This document shows positions 12,468 to 25,342 of a DNA stretch of 64,000 nt, piece after piece. The first letter of the stretch is position 1, and each line of letters opens with the position of its first letter. Source of the stretch: Gonapodya prolifera JEL478 (lineage: Eukaryota > Monoblepharomycota > Monoblepharidomycetes > Monoblepharidales > Gonapodyaceae). A program made the translations under genes and the position numbers. The notes below the pieces were generated by a model that was not told where the DNA came from, did not search any database, and saw nothing but the letters and a program-made list of their open reading frames with translations. The stretch covers positions 1,126,131 through 1,190,130 of the forward strand of contig KQ965732.1 of assembly GCA_001574975.1 (NCBI GenBank), given 5' to 3'.

Positions 12468-12645
12468 ATGATGGGGTCTTGACGTATTTGTTTCAACATG
12501 TAATTTTTTGCCACTAATACCACATCAACCACTACGATTTTCAAGAGCTGTCAGTCTTCTCATGACTTTCGCAACACAAATTGTGTTTGGATTGGACGAT
12601 GTTCCCCTTCAACCTACACGTCACACACACAAAGCTGTCAGAGCT

Positions 12646-14042
12646 CTACAGCTTGGGTAGTTTGTTAAGAGGTTTCCAAGCAGGTTTCCTCTTCTGGGCG
12701 AAAGCTAAAGGTCCCTCCTTCGCATTCTCCCCAGTTGCCATCGCTACGGTCTGTTGGAATTTGGTTTAAGCAACATCTCCGAAACTCCCAAAACCTATCA
12801 AGACTTTGGCATACCTCTGGCAATTTCATTGCGTCCAGGTTAGCTTGAACCCACCCAACCTCCCGTCCTCGTCGTGCTTGAGCCTTTGAGGCACGGACTC
12901 CGTCAGGAGAGTTCGCTGTGATTTCTTCCGCAATCTGTAAAGCGCGTTCCACAAGTTTCTAAAAGCGAAAAGTCCAAAGGGGATCAGATTTGCAGATCAT
13001 GTCTCATTTGAGCTCGATGGAAGAACATCCAACTGACGCTGTGTGGGACAACTTCTTGAACGAGACGGTACTCCTTGGCCTCCTGAGCAGTAAACTGGCG
13101 ACCGGTGAGAATCAACGCCATGGCGTTGTGGTATCTAAAAGAAAGAAGTGAATTTGGGCCAGTAGCAACCAGTCAGGAGGGAATAGTTACCCAAGAAGCC
13201 TGTGAAGATTAGCAGTGCCGCCTGTGACGTGGAGTTGCGTTATATGAGATATCTCATTTGAGAGACCTTCAATCACGCACCGGCCATCGCGCTCAAGCCG
13301 ACCTTGACCTCGGGAAGAGCAAAGCGTGCTTGGTCACTGGCAATGATAATGTCACACGCAATAGCCGTTTCCATCCTTGGGAGGAAAAGCGCAAACGGTA
13401 TAAAGCCCCGCTCCAATGTTCAAAAAGCACAGAAGACCTACCCTCCTCCCATAGCAATGCCGTTAACCGCGGCGATAATTGGTTTGTTCAAACTGGTCCG
13501 GTCTGTAAGCCCACCAAATCCTGCCCAGAAGACGGTTGGAGCAAATTACTAGTGCGGAGCACGTTCATGCTTACCATTGTTTCCTTTCTTCTTGGTGAGG
13601 TGCGGTGGTTTGGTGGACATTTCGACCAAGTCATTGCCAGCCGAAAACGCCCGTCCAGCACCAGTGAGCACCGCACACCACAAGTTGTCGTCCTTCTCAT
13701 ACAGGTCCCTAGCAATCAATGTCATAAGATCTCCGTGTTCCATTTCGTCGAGCTCGATTGCAAACGTTGAGAGACACCAACCAAATAGCGGACATGTCAT
13801 CGCTGAATAGCACCAGAATTAGCACAATTTAGGCACGATGTTGATGCGAACAGAGGCTTCACGTACTGCAAGCCAACATCGAACGCATTGAGGTTCGCAG
13901 GGCGATTCATTGTCTTTCAAAGAACGTTCCGCGGAATCGTCATTTGATGGATCCCCAGCCAAACTGTCCCGGGACTTACAACGAGCAGCACATGGGGGCG
14001 CGGGATAGAGATAAGCGCATTCTTGAAGGTTGGGAGGGACAT
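12646..14042 (-). CDS. Enoyl-CoA hydratase/isomerase family protein, 280 aa, probably peroxisomal
   Basis: Crotonase-fold enzyme of fatty-acid or branched-chain acyl-CoA metabolism. Nine exons: 13980-14042, 13863-13913, 13575-13752, 13442-13520, 13281-13375, 13191-13221, 13038-13134, 12815-12958 and 12646-12750. Visible family signatures are VTMNRPANLNAFD, the oxyanion-hole region LTGAGRAFSAGNDL, KPIIAAVNGIAMGGGME, CDIIIASDQARFALPEVKVGL and EGPLAFAQKRKPAW. The protein ends in PKL, a plausible variant type-1 peroxisomal signal. The intron between exons 2 and 3 (13753-13862) is my least certain junction: GTGAAG donor and ATCGAG acceptor are the only pair that keeps frame. Substrate and hydratase versus isomerase activity cannot be settled by eye. 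Confidence 0.92.
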
Positions 14043-14175
14043 TTTCTCAATGATTGTCTCAATGATTGTCGAAGATCGTCGGAAGGCGAGACGAAATGTC
14101 GGCCAAAGAATTCTTCCTGTTCCGGCGTCAACGGATCCCCATTCTTCCGTATTTTTCGTCTCTACATGCTTTAGT

Positions 14176-14745
14176 TCAGCTTTCACTTGCAATTTTGTCA
14201 TCTAAAGCATTGTACTCTTTTTCTATGAGCTCGCCAGCAAGAGTTCCAAGGGCACCCTCTTTCAAAAGCGCCTCGAGGAATGCATTCTCGTCTTTCAATT
14301 CTTTGAGGGCCTGTTCACTCTTCATCTTCTCTTTCCCCAGTATTTCAAGTCCTTTGTTGAGTTTATCAATCTCTTTGCGCGCCTCTTCACATTCGTCTTG
14401 GATGGTTTTCACCTCCCGTTCTCGTTCACCGCACTGCTTTTGCAGTTGCGCTGTTTTCGCAGTTGCGCGTACCAGCTCGTCGCGTGCAGAGCGCAGTTTT
14501 TGTGCCAGTGTCAGTGCGTTTGCCGTTATTCGCGATGTTGATTTGATGGCTCGAGATGTGGTTGGGTCTAATTCAGGTGAGATCGACCCGATTGCAGCAA
14601 ATGTGACGTTGCTTCCTTTTCGAGAATGAAGAGCCTCATGTCCATGTTGTAGAAGACCGACGTGTGAAGATGGATCCTGTGTAGATGAGGGGAGAGGTGG
14701 GACGCCATCAAAACTTTGGTGGTCTGAAGTTTCTTCCGTCGCCAT
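14176..14745 (-). CDS. Small coiled-coil protein of unknown function, 189 aa
   Basis: A single uninterrupted frame from ATG 14745. Residues 1-75 are Ser/Thr-rich and probably disordered; from about residue 80 to 185 a continuous amphipathic helix is evident, with many Glu/Lys/Leu heptad-like positions (QKLRSARDELVRA, KELKDENAFLEALL). No targeting signal or domain was recognised. Its end is 134 bp from the start of the hydratase gene on the same strand. Such short coiled coils are common in microtubule, SNARE-adaptor or kinetochore complexes, but nothing in the sequence picks one. Confidence 0.7.
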   Translation of the reverse strand: MATEETSDHQSFDGVPPLPSSTQDPSSHVGLLQHGHEALHSRKGSNVTFAAIGSISPELDPTTSRAIKSTSRITANALTLAQKLRSARDELVRATAKTAQLQKQCGEREREVKTIQDECEEARKEIDKLNKGLEILGKEKMKSEQALKELKDENAFLEALLKEGALGTLAGELIEKEYNALDDKIASES

Positions 14746-14899
14746 TATTAGTCCAGGACTTTTTTAGGGTCGCGTTGTAATCGATGAAGGAAAATGTGAT
14801 GAGTTTACTTGGGACCAAAGCACGTCCCTCAATTTATTGATTTGGATCACGAAACAAAAAACGAGACGTCCTTGATAAGTTAGATGTAGCAACTACAGG

Positions 14900-17808
14900 T
14901 TAGTGATTGTGCCGCGACTCTCCTCGAGTCTCTATTACACGTTGGTATTTTGTGGCCATTTCAAGACAGCCTCCATTTTCAAGCTGGCCGACAAGTGAAC
15001 GGTAAATCTCTTCCCAAGGGGTCTTGTTTTTGAGGGTAGGTTTCTTCCATGCCTTTCGGCGTTCTTCTAGCTCAGCGTCTGGGATAAGAACGTCAACGCG
15101 GCGTGTGTTCAGGTCAATACGTAAGGGGTCGCCTGACAGAAATCATGTGACTTTCCTCGAACAGTATTAAAGAATGACAAAAAGCACACACCTGTCTTAA
15201 GGAGAGCGAGTCCTCCACCGACAACTGATTCCGGAGAGACATTGAGAATGGAAGGAGATCCGGAAGTACCCTGATAACAATGATCAGATAAAATTGCATC
15301 GCTCGGTGCCGCAAGCAATCACAACGCACCGATTGGCGACCATCACCGAGCGTGGGAAGTGTTTTGATTCCTTTCTTGATAAGGTATGCGGGTGGTTGCA
15401 TGTTGACAACTGTTCCACATCGATAAGCCTGAGTTCCCACGTGTTTCAGATACCCCAATTCAAAGCACTGACCTTCAGCAGAGCCAGGATAGCCAACCGG
15501 CCCGGAGTGTCGAATCACAAGAACTGAGTCTGCAGTGATGTTCAAAGCCGGATCTTCAATGCGGGTATGGTAATCCTCGGTTCCTGTTAAATTCGTGAAT
15601 GCGAGGTGAGTGGGTGGCGATTCGGTGGGGCGACGCAGCCATACCTTCGAACACAACCGCAGTCCCTTCCAATACATTCTCCCTCCCTGGATGACTTAGA
15701 TACCTCTCCCGGAACTCTTCATCAATGACCGACATTTTAAGAACGCCAGAGCTGGGAAAGTTCCATCACAACACAGCAATTGTTGGCTCGCCTCACACAG
15801 AACATACTTCATGAAGTTTCCGGTCATCACGACGTATCCTGCCCGCTCTTTCATCGGACTATCGTATGCTCTGATGACCTCTCGATCCGTATCTTCCTTT
15901 CGCACCTTCTCCAAGTTTTGCGCAAGGGACTTCCCGGTGACGGTCATGACAGAGCCATCGAGTTTTCCTGCTTGAAGCAGCTCCAGCATCACGGCTGGAA
16001 CACCGCCTCCTCTGTGAAAGCGCTCTCCGAGATACTTGCCCGCAGGCTGGCAGTCTACCAGCAGCGGTATTTCGGGACCGACATCCTGCCAATCCTCCAG
16101 GGTGTGGTCAACACCCATGTGACGAGCGATGGCACTACCAATTCACCGAAATCAATTACAAGCTCCATGTTTAGGAGGCCAGCAGCGCTCACATCATGTG
16201 GATGGGACAGTTGGAGCTCGCTCCAAGCGCGGACGCGGCTGCCACAGCATTTCTGAATGCTTGTTTGGTCATGATTTTTGAGGGGGTGAGGTTCTCGCTA
16301 ACCATCTCAACGATGCGCCTGAAGGTGGAAAGTGTTGGCGAACCAACGGAAAAGGATATCTCCAAGAGACGAACTCACATTCCCGTCATGTAGGCCATCT
16401 GACCTCGCTCTCGGTACGGTCCGGGAATGGAAGCGCAACCAGGTAGGGACATCCCAACTGCCTCTGTTCAAAGATTGTAAGGTAAGAAGACCGATATAAT
16501 GAGTTATCATACCCATGATTAAATACCTGCGAGTGAGTTCATGGAAAGAGCAGTGCCCATGGTACTGCAGTGTCCCACCGAGGTTGACGACGCCGCCACC
16601 ATGTCGACATACTCATCGTAGTTTATCTCTTGAGCCGCAAATAGCTTACGACTAGCAATTAAGAAGATGAACACTTCGCTATTTTCAGAACTGCACTCTT
16701 GGACTCACGCTGTCCAAACAATAGTTCCACTGCCTGCGAGCTCCTTTTTATAGTAGCCATCAAGCATTGGTCCTCCAGAGAACACGATTGCTGGTATGTT
16801 TACGGCTACGAACGAGTTGTTAGTCGTAATGAAGACAAGTGCCTCGTGTAACAATTCTCACTTGCCGCTCCCATTAACATCGCCGGAGTTGTCTATGAAG
16901 GGCGAAAATCGATTGCGTCAAATAAAATATGCGGAAATTAGATTAGCCGGGTGCTCACCTTGTCACAGCCGGTGGTAAGAATCACACCGTCGATGGGGTA
17001 ACCATGGAGAACTTCAACCAATCCCAAGTAAGCGAGGTTACGATCAAGTGCGGCCGTCGGACGCTTTCCCGTTTCCTATACAAGCGGGGGGGAGTGAGCA
17101 AGACGTTCATTTCCTTTGTTCTTGAAGAAAATGGTGATGTGGGCTGGAAAAGCGTACCTGAATTGGGTGTACTGGGAACTCCAGCGGAACACCACCAGCA
17201 GCAATAATACCATCCCTTAGACGCTGTGCGAGAACCGTGTGGTGCCGGTTGCAAGGCGAGAGATCCGACCCGGTTTGTGCTGTTTATGATTGTTGAGTGG
17301 CCTTGAAGTCACCAGGGAAATGAAACCGCCTCACCAATTCCGATGATGGGCTTGTTGCTTTGCAGTTCTTCACTGTGACAGAAGGCAGAAGTCAATATTT
17401 CTGCAGTACCCTCACATGTACGATACCCACCGTGTGAGTCCATAGTTCAAGTATCGCTCCACATAGAGCGCGGTCATCCCGGGATCGTGTCTTTGATAAC
17501 AAAATTCTCCGTGAGGACGAGGTCTCCAAACTCAGAGAACAAACACTCACGAATCGTTGAACCATCTGCGACGATGACAAGTCGGTGACGGAGCATGATT
17601 TACATCCGAACACACAAAACAAACATATTTGCGTTCACCTTCGACTCCGCAGCTTGGTGGATGTTCCTGGCACGACATCGACACCAGCTTGCAAGTCCAC
17701 GGGATCGAGGTCGTAGTGGATTTGACCATTGAGGGGAATTTTCGAGCCACCGCCGAGGTCTTCCAAGTCGGCGCCGCCAGAGGAGCAACTCTGTTCACAG
17801 TTTGTCAT
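14900..17808 (-). CDS. IlvD/Edd-family dehydratase, probably aldonate-type, 640 aa
   Basis: Fe-S dependent dehydratase removing water from a dihydroxy acid. Seventeen exons (17639-17808, 17551-17565, 17431-17490, 17335-17372, 17158-17279, 16959-17075, 16862-16892, 16709-16805, 16527-16651, 16379-16463, 16193-16318, 15808-16134, 15645-15751, 15473-15583, 15330-15409, 15192-15270, 14900-15132) all join in phase. Cluster cysteines sit in [24 protein letters not shown] and SVGHCSTMG; the Mg/active-site region DHTLEDW and [13 protein letters not shown] are present. Segments such as [14 protein letters not shown] and [13 protein letters not shown] resemble the arabonate/xylonate dehydratase branch more than valine-pathway ILV3, and no mitochondrial presequence is evident. 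Substrate assignment is inference. Exon 2 is only 15 nt. Confidence 0.88.
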
Positions 17809-18003
17809 CGTTCGGTGGAAGATGGGCCAATTCCCGCCGAAATCGCCCTATAAATACTTTTACGGGTCCGGCTCCCACGGTTCGAATTAACCGAAGATAT
17901 TCGGCGATTTTAGCACGCTAGAGCTCCGAGGAGGGCAAAAAGCAACCTCCGTCTTCATCATACTTCATATTCGAACAGAGCAAAATGTATGCAAGGTTAT
18001 GAG

Positions 18004-18977
18004 TTACAGTTTACCACCCCTTTTGAGCGCGCCAGCAGCCAGTCCTACAATGTGCTTTCCGACATCTAGCTGGCTACCCGAAGACCGATTGGTATTGATC
18101 AGAGTATAGACAAGCTTGGAATTGGAAGCAGTAACAGATTTCACGTGCGCTTTTGGTAGAACAAATGATAGTTAACAGGAGTTTTCCAAACGAACAGCGC
18201 AGTTCCTCACCTTCTAGATCATGCTCAAAGCCCTCTGAGACAATTATGACTCTGCCGACACTGTCGGGAAGTTGTGAGTTTTCAAGCTGGGAATGGGAAT
18301 TGGGGGAGAGGAGTTGAATGACCGTTCCAGGAGTTGCAGCTTCGGCGGTCATCCCACCTTTTCACGCAGCATATCAAGCAATCCTTTTAGCGCCGGTACA
18401 TTTCCATCCGGAATCAGCACAAGTGCGTCGATGTGACCCCACTCATTGAGAGGAATAAATGACGAGAGTCACGTAACTGTTCCGCGCAGTAAAGCTTACT
18501 TCGTCAGTTGCAACTTCAATAGCTTCTTCTTGAACAGCCTGGTCTGCAATGTCTCCTTGGACGAAATGGAAGCTCGACGAATTGAGGAGAGGTTGGAGTC
18601 CATCAGAGCTGTCATTCGAGACTCCGACAACGTTGTATCGGTATTGTCGAATCGCAGCTTCAAAAATAGCAATTCATTCAATGGCAATGGACAGTCGGAT
18701 GTGTTCGGAAAACGGCGTCCACATTCCGACATCTGATGCTCCGGATGCTGCAAGTCCCCCACAACGCCTGCCAGCTTTTTCGTTACGACTCAATAGTATG
18801 TTGCTGATGATCGGTGTTGGCTCTGAACCGTGTCGTGAGCTCCCAGCGAACGGCTTCTGCACAGCAGCTGGAATCACAAGATCGTTCTCATGGGGAGCAC
18901 TTACCCTCTGTGCAAGCTAGCCCGACACCACTCCCGACCTCGCTAATGAAGATGACAGGCTGTGAAGGGTCTCCCAT
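18004..18977 (-). CDS. Short SDR-like Rossmann protein, 178 aa
   Basis: Exons 18905-18977, 18500-18657, 18358-18441, 18211-18286 and 18004-18149. The N-terminus (VIFISEVGSGVGLACTEAAI) is a clear SDR dinucleotide-binding turn, followed by NVVGVSNDS, FVQGDIAD (the acidic adenine contact), GHIDALVLIPDG and GRVIIVSEG. The usual Tyr-X3-Lys catalytic pair is not visible and the protein is about 70 residues shorter than classical SDRs, so it may be an atypical or regulatory member. It lies 195 bp upstream of the dehydratase gene on the same strand. The first intron (18658-18904, 247 nt) is three to four times longer than its neighbours and contains a second open stretch. Confidence 0.75.
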
Positions 18978-19346
18978 CTTTGCGTCGATTTCCGTGAATT
19001 CCAACCCGGAATTGACCACAGCGTAACTAAGGATCCCATGCCCACCTCAATTGAGACACAAAATTTGGCGATTGAAGTCAAAGTTCGTCCTAGCTTCTAG
19101 GATTTTATTTGTTTCGCATGCTGGAATATATTTCGTTTGAGATCGACTTCATATGTATGCGCGCTCACGTCACGAGAGTCTCTTATCCGGAAGAAGGCGC
19201 TTTGTCCTTATTACCGAGAGAGAAAAGGAAGAAGGCCTAGCAAAAAAAAGGGGCTGTACAGTCGGTGTGTGTTTCTAATATATTGGTGTATATTGGGTCC
19301 GGGGTTTCCAAGGAACAGTAGCTGCGACCACCCAACCACGCACCAC
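18978..19346. promoter_or_regulatory. Divergent intergenic region between SDR and kinase genes
   Basis: This 369-bp stretch separates two divergent starts. I see no gene in it; it contains AT-rich patches and an A8 run near 19240. Taken as a promoter region by position only. Confidence 0.5.
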
Positions 19347-21762
<2,416 letters not shown>

Positions 21763-21944
21763 GGTTAGGCTATTGCATTAGTACTATAATTTGGGAGGCC
21801 AACCTTTTTATTGTCATCATCAGTGTACTTCGTAGTTCCACCGTAATATGTGAATAGACCGCTCCAAGTCAAAATCAGTTCTTCATTCTGATCCACAAGG
21901 GGGAGATGTCACCAATACATGTACACGCTACACCAACTCAAACA

Positions 21945-24880
21945 TCACCACCCTTTACTCCACATTTTACCCCCCTTCTCCATGAACCCTGACGAGTCCA
22001 GACAGGTTACTTCGCCGTCCACAATCAGCTCCGACAAAACCTTCCCTGTCGCAGGCGAGTTCAAAATGCCCCAGACCTTGAACACAACAAGACGCGGTAC
22101 AGCACAGAGCACATTTACGAGAGTGTGGGGCAATTGAGTTGTCCGGAAGAGAATAGGAAAGAAACGAGAGTTAATCAGAAAACATGCCACCATCATATCC
22201 GCATTCGCACCAAATCCCATACACCGCGTACGCACCGTATGCCCCGTCCCGACTGCAACGCCTTCCACGCCCCCGACCCAACCAATAAGAGGGCGATCGC
22301 CGACTCTAGGCACCCAACACGCCTGAGTCTTGTGCTCTACCGCCCCGTCCAGCGCCGTGCTGAGCTTCCCCGCAACGCCCCGCAGAAGCTCACACGAGGC
22401 CGGGTCAGGCGCGCACAGTGCCGCAGAGGATGGTAGGACCACGTCGTCCGACGCGCCGCAAACGTAAACATTGCCATCGGGGCGGGGGAAGATTTCCGGG
22501 TCGATGGAGTGTGGGGGATTGCGGTAGGTGACGAAGACTGCCGCGCGCGTGGGCGGTGATGAGGTAGGAGTTGTACGTGGTAAGAGTTGTCATGGGGATT
22601 TTTGTTGTCGGCACATTCACACGAGTACGGATGAGCAGCCTTCTTCGACAACGCAAGAGCAAAACTCACGTGCTGTCGGCGACACGGGATCCTTCGGGCG
22701 AAGAATAATGGAGTGGGAGCGGTGGCTGGGAAGGTATTGGATGGAACGGGGCGAGGCATGTTTGTTCAGAACTGGCTGGGAGCACATCTACATCTGGAAC
22801 ACTCCAGCCCACACGATCCTTCTTTGCAGCCTTGATCACTTCCCACGACATCTGGATCTTAATTCACAATATTCCCTCCCCTTCTCCGACCAACTCACCC
22901 CATCACCCATTCCCCCCAGAAAAAAACACAAAACTCACCCATACGCAATCTTAGGCCATCGCACAGCCCCCGGCAACCAACCCCCTGCCTCACCCGCCCA
23001 GGCACCCGTGGCGAGGACCACAACATCCGCTGGAACGACACTCTCCTCTCCCGGATCGGCACGGGACGTGCCCGATCCCGGGATATGGTAGGACGGCGTG
23101 GGCATGCGCACGTGCGGGTGAGAGTGGGCGCGCGAGGGGGCGGGTGGGGCGTGCGGGCACGTGGTGTCGTCTGCGGGTGATGTGTCAGGTTGGAGCGACA
23201 ATTGGGCACCAGACCCCACAGCGCCCTCGTCAAGCGACCCCTGCGACGTCGTGGGCGGGACTTCGCCCGACGCGCGCACAAGCACGCCCGTGGCTCTCGG
23301 TTTCTTCCCGCTGCTGGTCCTACTCCTACTCCTCCTCATTCCTCCCGCGGGATCGTTTTCCTCCCCACCTCCTGCAGCCACCGGCGCGGGGGATACAGGG
23401 GTCCCCGTAAGCCACGCAAGCCAGCCCCCACTGGGTGGCACGGCGTCGGTGGCGGCGACGACCTCTCCGTCGTCGTACCTGATCCCGCGCGCGTCGTAGC
23501 CCATAAGCAGGCGGAGGCGGCCCGTAGCGAGCGCGGCGTCGAAAAGGGTGTGCAGGAAGCAGAAGGGGTGGAGTTGCGCGCAGGTTGTGGGCGTGCCTGT
23601 GTAGGATTAGAGTGTGAGGTGGTGGTGTGTGGCAACTCTTATCCTCCACACTCGAACAAAAGAAACAGAGAGAAACTCACCAATCTCTTCCCACCTCCCG
23701 ATTACATCCCCATCCACCCACTCATCCGGCCTGTTCCTCTTTTCCTCATCTTCTCCCTCCCTCTCCCCACCGTCTTTCCCACTCTTTCCACCAGCTGCCC
23801 TTCCCTTCTTCCCACCGCCGGCCTTCCTGCCCTCACCCGCCTCGACAGCCAGTGCGCGCATGGGTCTGTACCCGTACGTGACGTCCCCCCCGAGGATCGA
23901 GGCGAGGTGGGCGTGTAGGGAGAAGGAGAGCCGCGAGAGGGATGCGTAGGGGGTGTGGTCGGACCAGTCGGACGCGAGGAAGCCGCCGGCTGGAAGGTGG
24001 GGGGGGGGGGGGGGGGGGGGAGTGGTGTGGGTTAGGGGGTCAGAAGGTTGCGGTGGTTAAGAGGTAATGTGAGGAGAAGCTGGAGTCGGTTGGTGGTGGG
24101 GGTCGTGAAGTGGCGAGGGTAACTGGCCGCCGAGGCAAACCCCTCGAGTACCTCAAGATCCCGTTTCAGCCTCTTTTCCGCGTTCATGGTTCGAAGTGAC
24201 AGACGTCCAGAGACTCGCCCCGACACCCTCCTTACGCCGAGGCAAACCCCCTAGTACCTCAAGACCGTGTTAGTCTCTTTTCCCCGTCCATGGTTCGAAG
24301 TGACGGACGTCCAGAGACTCGCCCCGATTCCGTCCTTACACCGAGGCAAATTCCCCAGTTCCTCAAGATCGCGTTTCAGCCTCTTTTTCACGTCCATGGG
24401 TCCAAGTGATCGACGCCCAGAGACTAGCCCAGCTCTAAATTACCTCCAGCTTTTCCCTTGCCGAACTGAAGCAACTGCGCTACCAGTCACTCATGATGAC
24501 CACCGGCGAGCAGCAGCAAAATCGCGTATTCACAACCACTCTCCCACCCCCACCTCTCTCATGCCGTTCCACGCACCTTTACCAGACGCTGCGGCGGCAA
24601 TACCGGACCGTTCAATGAGCGTGACTTGAATGTTCTTCTCTTGGGCCTTTGGGTGCGTGACGAGGTAGTATGCCGTTGCGACTCCAATTGCGCCTGTGGC
24701 GAGTGCCGGAGTGTGGGAGTGGGTGGGAGAGGGGAGTGGGAGTGGGATCGGGGTGAGTAGGTTGAACGAGCGACAAATGGGAAGCAGGCGGGAGACACAC
24801 GCACCGCCACCGACGACGACGACGTTGAGTGGATCGGGCGAGAGCGATGCCGAAGAGGAGGGCGATGGGGCTGCTGCCAT
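21945..24880 (-). CDS. FAD-dependent oxidoreductase (DAO family), 549 aa
   Basis: Flavoenzyme of the D-amino-acid/sarcosine oxidase superfamily. Exons 24805-24880, 24577-24693, 23681-23989, 22939-23596, 22670-22725, 22236-22537 and 21945-22076, phases all consistent. The FAD-binding turn VVVVGGGAIGVATAYYL is split by the first intron; then IQVTLIERS, KAGGFLA-type loop, ADVVVLATGAWAG, HSIILRPKDPVSPT, FPRPDGNVYVCGASD, VGDRPLIGW and GHTVWGILNSPATGKVL close the fold. Two low-complexity insertions (Gly/Lys/Glu-rich near residue 130; Ser/Pro-rich near 250-330) interrupt the core. The intron 23990-24576 is 587 nt and repeat-bearing. It lacks a clear peroxisomal tail. The substrate is unknown; it is divergent from DRC4. 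Confidence 0.9.
23999..24020 (+). repeat. 22-nt poly-G run (poly-C polypyrimidine tract of the oxidase intron)
   Basis: Twenty-two consecutive G on the plus strand, ending 9 nt before the 3' splice site of the FAD oxidase intron. On the transcribed strand this is an uninterrupted C tract directly before CACCTTCCAG. Confidence 0.9.
24131..24445. repeat. Three-copy minisatellite (about 105-bp unit) inside an intron
   Basis: Degenerate copies start with CGAGGCAAA at 24131, 24238 and 24342 and each contains CTCAAGA, CATGG, GAAGTGA-like and CCAGAGACT blocks in the same order. The array lies wholly within the 587-nt intron of the FAD oxidase gene. Confidence 0.85.
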
Positions 24881-25342
24881 TGCGAGTCTGCGTGTGCAAG
24901 AGTGAGTGTGGAACGGCCGCGGCTGCAGCGAGCGACGTCCACGCACTGTCTGTGGTGTCTGTGGTGTCTGTGGCTGTGAGTGTGTGCACTCGGTCTGCGC
25001 TCGTGTTTCTCTGTGTTTCGCGTGTGGTGATTTGAGTTCGAGCCAGTGACTCACCTCTGACCGCAGCAGCTCCAGTTTCACGCTGCCACTCACTTGCTGC
25101 GTCAATTAAATTAATTTATTGGGAAAGATTAGTCCCGAGTGCGAGTGAGCTTTGTACCGAATGCTTTCGTCAGAAATTCGACCGCACCGACTCCCCCCAC
25201 ACGGACTCGTCCAAAAATTTACAGTTATTAGATGTTGTGAAAGTCTTTACTGCTCCCAAAAGCTCCTACAAAATACGAAAATCAAATGAAGTGAAGCCTG
25301 GAGCTCACCGATCGATCAACTCACTCCACACTCACACACGCA
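24881..25342. promoter_or_regulatory. Divergent promoter region between FAD oxidase and DRC4
   Basis: A 462-bp gap between two divergent starts. It holds TG/CTG-rich microsatellite-like sequence near 24950-24980 and an AATTAAATTAATTTATTGGG stretch near 25105. No coding frame was accepted. Confidence 0.5.

Noticed and set aside
22528-23918. Several long open frames on both strands in the oxidase region
   Set aside because: High GC depletes stop codons; only the minus-strand frame carries FAD-oxidase motifs joined by phased introns.
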